DNA of 64,000 nucleotides, from contig URNX01000003.1 of assembly GCA_900549415.1 (NCBI GenBank), positions 1-64,000 on the forward strand, in the 5' to 3' direction. The notes below the pieces were generated by a model. That model was given only the letters and a program-made list of their open reading frames with translations. It was not told the origin of the DNA and searched no databases. Both the position numbers and the translations under genes were made by a program. This stretch comes from an uncultured bacterium. Its GTDB lineage: Bacteria > Verrucomicrobiota > Lentisphaeria > Victivallales > UBA1829. Positions 59,130 through 64,000 of this stretch are shown one piece after another. Positions within the stretch are counted from its first letter, which is position 1. The number at the start of each line of letters is the position of its first letter.

Positions 59130-60041
59130 ATGCTGAAGCCTGAAATCTCCGCCGCGCTTGCCGGAAAACGGATCTTCCTTACCGGAGGAACCGGATTCTT
59201 CGGCAAAAGCATTCTCGACTACTTCACCCGCCATCCCGTCGAAGGGCTGCACTTCACCGTGCTCGCGCGCCATGCGGAGGAGTTCCGCAGCCGCTTCCCC
59301 GGACTCAGCACGCTTCCCGGGCTCGCGTTTGAAAACGGCGACGTCCGCAGTTTTCCGTTTCCGGACGGAAGATTCGATTTTGTCATTCACGCCGCGACAC
59401 CGGCCGTCACCACGCTTGCGCCGGGGGAAATGCGCTCCATCGTCGTGGAAGGCACGCGCCGGGTTCTGGAGTTTGCGGGACAGAGCGGCGCGGAACGTCT
59501 CCTTCTGACCAGCTCCGGCGCGGTGTACGGCCCCCAGCCGCCCGACCTTCCGCTCATTTCCGAAGAGTTCCCGTGCCGTCCCGTCACCGAATACGGCATT
59601 GCAAAGCTCGATGCGGAACGGATGTGCGCAGATTCAGGCGTGGATTGCTGTATTGCGCGCTGTTTTGCGTTTATCGGCCCCTGGCTGCCGCGCACGATCC
59701 ATTATGCCGCAGGGAACTTCCTGCGCGACTGCGAGGAAAACCGCCCGATCATCATTCAGGGCGACGGGCGCACCGTTCGCAGTTACATGCGCGCTGATGA
59801 CCTTGTGGAGTGGCTTTTCACGCTTCTCATCGCCGGGCGGCGCAATGAAGCGTACAATGTCGGCTCCGAAGAAGCCGTCACAATTCTGGAGCTGGCACAG
59901 CGTATCCGCGCACAGTTCGGAAGCTCGAATGAAATCCGGATTCTCGGCACGCCCTCGCCGCTTCCCGCACCGCGCTATGTGCCGTCGACAAAAAAAATCC
60001 GGACGGAACTGGGATTGCTCCCGCCCCGTCCGGCTTTCTGA
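59130..60041 (+). CDS. NAD-dependent epimerase/dehydratase (extended SDR)
   Basis: A 303-aa nucleotide-sugar short-chain dehydrogenase. It has GKRIFLTGGTGFFGKSIL (residues about 10-27), HAATPAV, LLTSSGAVYG and the catalytic TEYGIAK (about 153-157). As the last gene of the operon it is a candidate for the final keto reduction or epimerisation of the dideoxy sugar (compare YerF or RfbE/RfbJ). The start is the ATG 1 base after the GT2 stop; the frame runs 13 codons further upstream but only inside that gene. Its 3' end contains a terminator for the opposite strand. Confidence 0.88.
   Translation: MLKPEISAALAGKRIFLTGGTGFFGKSILDYFTRHPVEGLHFTVLARHAEEFRSRFPGLSTLPGLAFENGDVRSFPFPDGRFDFVIHAATPAVTTLAPGEMRSIVVEGTRRVLEFAGQSGAERLLLTSSGAVYGPQPPDLPLISEEFPCRPVTEYGIAKLDAERMCADSGVDCCIARCFAFIGPWLPRTIHYAAGNFLRDCEENRPIIIQGDGRTVRSYMRADDLVEWLFTLLIAGRRNEAYNVGSEEAVTILELAQRIRAQFGSSNEIRILGTPSPLPAPRYVPSTKKIRTELGLLPPRPAF
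59991..60033 (-). terminator. Intrinsic terminator for the minus-strand kinase operon, inside the SDR gene
   Basis: CCGGACGG (59999-60006) pairs with CCGTCCGG (60026-60033). On the minus strand a run of T (59991-59997) follows after one base. It lies just past the YhcH stop, so it terminates that transcript although it overlaps the last codons of the convergent SDR gene. Confidence 0.75.
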
Positions 60042-60061
60042 GAAAAACGTGTCTGTCTCTG

Positions 60062-60520
60062 TCAGAGTTTGACTTTAACAACCACCTTTTTCAATTTGCC
60101 TGCCGGTGCATTCAGCGGACGGATCTTGCCGTAATGCCCGTCTTCGGGATAGAAGACAGCAAACAGTCCCGGAACCAGTTCGATGTGCGAAACGCCGACA
60201 GACGGCGTGCGGACAAATGCAACATCCTTCTCATCGTTGTATGCATCGACCGTTTCGAGTCCATCAATATTCGCCCACGCCATGCGTTCCACACCGGCGA
60301 TGACCGCCTGGATATCAACATATTTCCGGTGAGCTTCCAGTTTTTCGGCTTCCGGAAGAACCGCGTCGTATTCCATGACATTGCCGTAAATGCGGTCGCC
60401 GTCAATTTCGAATTTGCCGAGCGGGGTATCGGGCGTAAGCGCGGAGATCGCCGCGAACGCCTTCTGAAACTCCGGCGAATAGGCGGCGATGACTGCCGGA
60501 TCCATTTTATCGAGAATCAT
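60062..60520 (-). CDS. YhcH/YjgK/YiaL-family protein
   Basis: A 152-aa cupin-type protein (DUF386). It has the family features EAHRKYVDIQAVIAG (about residues 63-77), FAVFYPEDGHYG (metal-site residues, about 119-130) and the C-terminal KKVVVKVKL. Relatives include NanQ, a sialic acid anomerase, and proteins of sugar-acid operons. The substrate is not known here. It is the third gene of the kinase-YchJ-YhcH transcript, with GGGAG before the ATG. Confidence 0.92.
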   Translation of the reverse strand: MILDKMDPAVIAAYSPEFQKAFAAISALTPDTPLGKFEIDGDRIYGNVMEYDAVLPEAEKLEAHRKYVDIQAVIAGVERMAWANIDGLETVDAYNDEKDVAFVRTPSVGVSHIELVPGLFAVFYPEDGHYGKIRPLNAPAGKLKKVVVKVKL

Positions 60521-60535
60521 GAGACGCTCCCGGAG

Positions 60536-61030
60536 TTATTTGCCGCAGCACTTTTTGTATTTTTTGCCGCTTCCGCAGGGACACGGCGCATTGCGCTCGA
60601 TCTTCGGAGTCGTGCGGACGTAGGGCTTCTGCTGGACGAGCTTGCCGTCATAGAAATACCAGGCGTTGTTGATTTTGCGGAACTCGGCGCGTTCATGATG
60701 CTCCAGCGGCGTGTCGCGGTCAGTGTAGCGCGCGATGAATTCAACGAATCCGGTCTTGTCGCCGGCTTCGGGCGCGGGGGCGCTGATGATTTCGAGTCCG
60801 AGCCACTGGGAACGTTCCGCCCAGCTGCGCATCTCCTCACGGTCGATGCTTTCGCGCTGAGACGGCGCAGTGGAGGAGATCAGGTGATCGATTTCCGCTT
60901 TGGCATATGCGGTATATCTGGAACGCATCAGCGCTTCCGGGGTTTCCGCCTTGACGAGTCCCTTGATGATCGGTTCACAGCACTCCGAATAGAGTTTTCC
61001 GGAACAGCACGGGCATTTTTCAGAATCCAT
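60536..61030 (-). CDS. YchJ-family SEC-C zinc-binding protein
   Basis: A 164-aa protein of the YchJ (UPF0225) family. A SEC-C-type cysteine motif stands at each end: KCPCCSGKLYSECCEP (about residues 5-20) and NAPCPCGSGKKYKKCCGK at the C-terminus. The middle is an NTF2-like domain (LMRSRYTAYA ... ARYTDRDTPLEHHE). The function is not established; zinc binding is expected. The start is the ATG with AGGAG eight bases upstream, not the GTG three codons earlier. Confidence 0.92.
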   Translation of the reverse strand: MDSEKCPCCSGKLYSECCEPIIKGLVKAETPEALMRSRYTAYAKAEIDHLISSTAPSQRESIDREEMRSWAERSQWLGLEIISAPAPEAGDKTGFVEFIARYTDRDTPLEHHERAEFRKINNAWYFYDGKLVQQKPYVRTTPKIERNAPCPCGSGKKYKKCCGK

Positions 61031-61064
61031 TGTTGACACTCCTGTTGTTGGACGGTCTCCCGTC

Positions 61065-63431
61065 TTATTTGAAAAGATTTTTGTCCTTCTGCAGTCTCTC
61101 TTTTTCCGCCTTGTTGTTTCCGGCGGCGCGGATCTTCATATCCAGAACCGCATTGGCAAAATTCCTGCAATCGCCATCTTTACGATCCCACCAAAGCTCC
61201 GCGGCAGTCTTGTACGCTTCGTTGAAGATCAGCCAGACAACGGCGTCTTTGAAGTATTTCGAATTCTTCCGCGCAATACGGGCGACAAGATCCGCTTTCT
61301 GACGCGGCTTCAGTTCCTTCACCGGAACCTCGGCAGATTTCCCGAAGCTCTCAACAGTCATGATACCGTTTTTAATGGAAATGACGGAGCCCAGATTGCC
61401 CTTGAACGTCACCTGAGGACGGTTCAATTCGCTCTCGGACGAATTCGTCAGCAGCTTTTCGATGCGCTCCGCGCTCTCGATTTTGCTTTTCAGCCACCAG
61501 CCGTAACCGGCAAGGTTCTTCGCCTCGCGCACAACCTGCGCGGGCTTGTTCTGATTCCGCTGCGGCTCATCGATAAGCCCCTGGGCTTCGCGCTTCGCGG
61601 CGGCGATGTCGCCGGAATGAACCAGCGGAACAATCTTCTTCACCTTCTCGCCTCTTACCCAGTTGGCAAAGCCCTTGTATTTCCGGACAGCATCTTCTTC
61701 GGCTCTGCGCTTGCGGTCGGCCTCCTCTCTCTGACGGCGGGCTTCAGCTTCGCGGCGACGGCGCTCTTCATCGACTTTGCGCTTCTCCTCCGCGGCTTTT
61801 GCGGCGGCTTCCTTCGCGGCGGTAAGCTTTTCGCGAACCTGTCCGGCAAGAGTTTCCACGGCGGCGTATTTCTCCCGTTCTTCCTCTTTTGGCTCCTTGA
61901 ACCGGGCGAGGAATCCATTGCAGAGCGACGCCGTTTCCTCCAGCGCCGACGGGTTATCCGCCGCCTGTTTCAGAATCTTGTCAGCTTCCTCGATCAGAGC
62001 GGATTTCTGCGGTTCCGCCTTCTGCTCCGCCGGTGCGGCATCCGGAGCGGGCTGCGGGTCCGCCTTCGGACCGGCAACCTCTTCCGCTTTCTTCATCACG
62101 GAATCCTTGACTTTTTCAAAGTTGCCGGAAAGCACGAACCAGGTTCCGGCTCCCGCGAGACCAAGCACGACAAGCACCGCAATGATCAGCACAATCACCT
62201 TCCGCGGAATCGTCTTTTTCGGAGCGGACGGAGTCTCTTCCGTCTTCGGCTGCTCTTCCGCTTTCGGCTCCTCCGTTTTCTGCGGAGCAGGAGCGGCAGC
62301 GGGCGCCGGCGTTGAAAGTTTCAGTTTCGGCACGCCGCCGGAAACGGAGGTTCCGGATGCGGGAATGTTCAGCTTCGGCGCATTCCCCGGGATGCTCAGT
62401 TTCGGAACCGGAGCCGAAGTCGAATTCTGAAGATTCAGACGCGGAATCGGTGCGGAAACCGAGGACGGAACGGAAAGTTTCGGGGCGGAAAGTTTGTTCT
62501 TGCGGATGTCGCGCAGAGTTTCCACGAGCTCCTCCGCATCCTGGAAACGGTCGTTCGGATCGCGCGCCATCATCTTGACAATCACATCGGAAACCGCCTG
62601 CGGAATTGACTTCTTCACCTGGTTCGGCGGAACCAGCGTATCAGTCAGATGCTTCTTCGCAATCTCCGTGACGCTGGAGCCGTTGAACGGGAACTGCCCG
62701 GTCACAAAATGGTAGAAGGTCGCGCCGAGACTGTAAATGTCACTGCGGATATCCATCGGCGCGCCGGTCAGGTGTTCGGGGCTGATGTACTGCGGAGTCC
62801 CCATAACCTCCTCTTCGCTGTCCAGGGAATCCTTTTCTCCGGCGTGGCGGGCAAGACCGAGGTCGGCGAGTTTCGCTTTTCCGGTGCTCGTAAGCATGAT
62901 GTTGTCCGGCTTGATGTCCCGGTGAATCAGACGCTGCTCCTTCCATGCGTAATCAAGCGCTTCGGCAATCTGCTGGACAATCTGAACGGCCTGGTCGACG
63001 GGTATCACATGGTTCTTCTCCAGAATCTCCTTCATGGTCTGCCCGTCGACATTCTCCATGGCGAAATAGTAGATTCCGTCATCCTCGCCGACTGCATACG
63101 CCTGCACGATATGGGGATGATTCAGGCGGGCGGCGGCGCGCGCCTCCTTGATGAAGCTGATTACAAATTCGGAATTCTGCGCATAATTTTCCGCAAGGAC
63201 CTTGAGAGCGGCGGAGCGGTCAAGCGAAATCTGATGCGAAAGATAAACAACGCCCATTCCGCCGCGGCCGAGCTCTTTTTCAATGATGAAGTCCGCAATC
63301 ACCGCTCCGGGAGCCGTCCTGGAAGCCGGCACCGTCACAATCTGCTGACACTTGCCGCATTGGACTTTTGCTCCCATTTCCGCATTGTCCACGGAGAGGA
63401 TTTCTTTGCAGTTCGGACACTGAAAACGCAT
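61065..63431 (-). CDS. Transmembrane Hanks-type Ser/Thr protein kinase with zinc ribbon
   Basis: A 788-aa kinase. An N-terminal zinc ribbon (CPNC ... CGKC, residues 5-29) is followed by the kinase domain (about 45-310): GRGGMGVVY, AALKVL, HRDIKPDN (about 171) and LADLGLA (DLG in place of DFG), then GTPQYISPE. A linker of about 60 residues carries five repeats of the type PKLSVP/PKLNIP. One transmembrane helix (about 412-436) is followed by an Ala/Glu/Lys/Arg coiled coil (about 550-620) and a C-terminal domain of about 160 residues that I do not recognise. It has a consensus promoter and AGGAG before the ATG. Confidence 0.93.
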   Translation of the reverse strand: MRFQCPNCKEILSVDNAEMGAKVQCGKCQQIVTVPASRTAPGAVIADFIIEKELGRGGMGVVYLSHQISLDRSAALKVLAENYAQNSEFVISFIKEARAAARLNHPHIVQAYAVGEDDGIYYFAMENVDGQTMKEILEKNHVIPVDQAVQIVQQIAEALDYAWKEQRLIHRDIKPDNIMLTSTGKAKLADLGLARHAGEKDSLDSEEEVMGTPQYISPEHLTGAPMDIRSDIYSLGATFYHFVTGQFPFNGSSVTEIAKKHLTDTLVPPNQVKKSIPQAVSDVIVKMMARDPNDRFQDAEELVETLRDIRKNKLSAPKLSVPSSVSAPIPRLNLQNSTSAPVPKLSIPGNAPKLNIPASGTSVSGGVPKLKLSTPAPAAAPAPQKTEEPKAEEQPKTEETPSAPKKTIPRKVIVLIIAVLVVLGLAGAGTWFVLSGNFEKVKDSVMKKAEEVAGPKADPQPAPDAAPAEQKAEPQKSALIEEADKILKQAADNPSALEETASLCNGFLARFKEPKEEEREKYAAVETLAGQVREKLTAAKEAAAKAAEEKRKVDEERRRREAEARRQREEADRKRRAEEDAVRKYKGFANWVRGEKVKKIVPLVHSGDIAAAKREAQGLIDEPQRNQNKPAQVVREAKNLAGYGWWLKSKIESAERIEKLLTNSSESELNRPQVTFKGNLGSVISIKNGIMTVESFGKSAEVPVKELKPRQKADLVARIARKNSKYFKDAVVWLIFNEAYKTAAELWWDRKDGDCRNFANAVLDMKIRAAGNNKAEKERLQKDKNLFK

Positions 63432-63473
63432 GGCTCGACGCTCCTGTTATAATGAGTTTAAATATAATCAGGT

Positions 63474-63502
63474 ATTATATCGCCTTAAATGCGAATTGTC
63501 AA
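63474..63502 (-). promoter_or_regulatory. Consensus sigma-70 promoter of the kinase operon
   Basis: On the minus strand TTGACA (63497-63502), 17 bases, TATAAT (63474-63479). Both boxes are perfect matches, about 45 bases before the kinase start. Confidence 0.88.
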
Positions 63503-63530
63503 GAGCATTGCAAAAAAATCATAACTTCCT

Positions 63531-63558
63531 TTGCATTTTCGCGTTTCCGATGTATATT
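63531..63558 (+). promoter_or_regulatory. Sigma-70-like promoter of guaA
   Basis: TTGCAT (63531-63536), 16 bases, TATATT (63553-63558), about 33 bases before the guaA start. It is divergent from the kinase promoter, with about 30 bases between the two -35 boxes. Confidence 0.75.
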
Positions 63559-63590
63559 ATTGCCTTAAAATTTTAAATTGGAAGACTTAC

Positions 63591-64000
63591 ATGGCAAAAA
63601 ACGAAACCATACTCGTTCTGGACTTCGGTTCGCAGTACAGCCAGCTGATCGCGCGGCGAATCCGTGAATGCAAGGTTTACAGCCGTATCGTTCCCTTCAG
63701 CACTCCGGTTGAAAAAATCCGCGAGGAAGCTCCGATGGGAATCATCCTCAGCGGCGGACCCGCAAGCGTCTATCAGGACAATGCCCCGAAGTGCGATCCT
63801 GAAATCTTCAACCTCGGCATTCCCGTGCTCGGAATCTGCTACGGCCTCCAGCTGACCGTCATGACGCTCGGCGGCAAAGTTGCCCGCGGTCATGCACGCG
63901 AATACGGCAAGGCGGAAATCGAAATCACCGGCGAATCCCCTCTTCTCGACGGGCTCCCCTCTCCTCTTCAGGTCTGGATGTCCCACGGGGACAAAGTCAC
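63591..64000 (+). CDS. guaA: GMP synthase (glutamine-hydrolysing), 5' part
   Basis: The first 136 codons of GMP synthase; the gene continues past the window. The class I glutamine amidotransferase domain is visible: ILVLDFGSQYSQLIARRIRE at the start, ILSGGPASVY, and the catalytic Cys in VLGICYGLQL (about residue 83). The later VWMSHGDKV is also characteristic. GGAAG precedes the ATG. The enzyme converts XMP to GMP. Confidence 0.96.
   Translation, partial: MAKNETILVLDFGSQYSQLIARRIRECKVYSRIVPFSTPVEKIREEAPMGIILSGGPASVYQDNAPKCDPEIFNLGIPVLGICYGLQLTVMTLGGKVARGHAREYGKAEIEITGESPLLDGLPSPLQVWMSHGDKV

Noticed and set aside
152..64000. tRNA, rRNA or prophage genes
   Set aside because: I looked for cloverleaf-type T-arm sequences, rRNA landmarks and phage structural or integrase proteins and found none that I could support by eye. 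A covariance-model search would be the proper test.

Overview
The window is about 64 kb of a bacterial genome that looks like Lentisphaerota (order Victivallales, the gut or anaerobic Victivallis type). The basis is inference from content: three pseudopilin-like proteins with a strongly conserved hydrophobic start (FTLVELLVVIAVIAILAG type), each immediately upstream of large secreted carbohydrate-active proteins, a moderately high G+C content, and a Hanks-type kinase with an N-terminal zinc ribbon. Bases 1-151 are not genomic. They hold a noisy poly-T stretch followed by the Illumina P5/TruSeq adapter, so the true contig starts at 152.

Layout. 325-4153 (-): an AraC-type regulator followed by a sodium symporter and a CstA-type carrier. 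4319-5803 (+): a secreted GH5 glycosidase. 5947-7406: an AAA/DUF4143 ATPase gene framed by three copies of a 38-bp imperfect palindrome. 7402-10786 (-): rplU-purC-metX-metW-DUF2752, a housekeeping run. 10969-11778 (+): an unknown membrane protein. 11862-13998 (-): an IclR regulator plus a cytoplasmic GH10. 14022-25157 (-): a LacI regulator with a near-perfect autoregulated promoter, then pseudopilin, giant secreted glycosidase, second pseudopilin, second giant glycosidase, and then KDPG aldolase and KDG kinase. 25174-27667 (-): a radical SAM/SPASM protein, a lipoprotein and an SGNH hydrolase. 27832-33708 (+): gpmI, a stand-alone 5'-3' exonuclease, rlmI, pyrF, tyrA and an ftsB-like gene. 33716-41543 (-): a second regulator-pseudopilin-CAZyme cassette (GntR, pseudopilin, small secreted module, 1483-aa GH13-like protein, CBM9-like protein). 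41845-48866 (+): DEAD-box helicase, ketopantoate reductase, then a GH78-like / radical SAM / MFS group. 48961-60041 (+): a surface-polysaccharide region made of a Wzz-like protein and an eight-gene operon for a CDP-3,6-dideoxyhexose. 60062-63431 (-): YhcH, YchJ and a Ser/Thr kinase. 63591-64000 (+): the start of guaA.

How it fits together. The most distinctive theme is the repeated order of regulator, pseudopilin and secreted CAZyme, apparently a sugar-utilisation locus built without SusC/SusD. One cassette is followed by the two final Entner-Doudoroff/uronate enzymes, which points to a uronic-acid-containing glycan. All three CAZyme-associated repressor-type regulators (LacI, GntR, IclR) have a readable sigma-70 promoter with a repeat or palindrome placed at or just after the -10 box, as expected for autorepression. 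The polysaccharide operon combines rfbF, rfbG and rfbH with a thiamine-diphosphate enzyme, a glycosyltransferase and an NAD-dependent reductase/epimerase. This resembles the route to a branched 3,6-dideoxyhexose such as yersiniose.

No rRNA, tRNA, CRISPR array, prophage or transposase was recognised. All assignments come from reading motifs and lengths; no database search was run.
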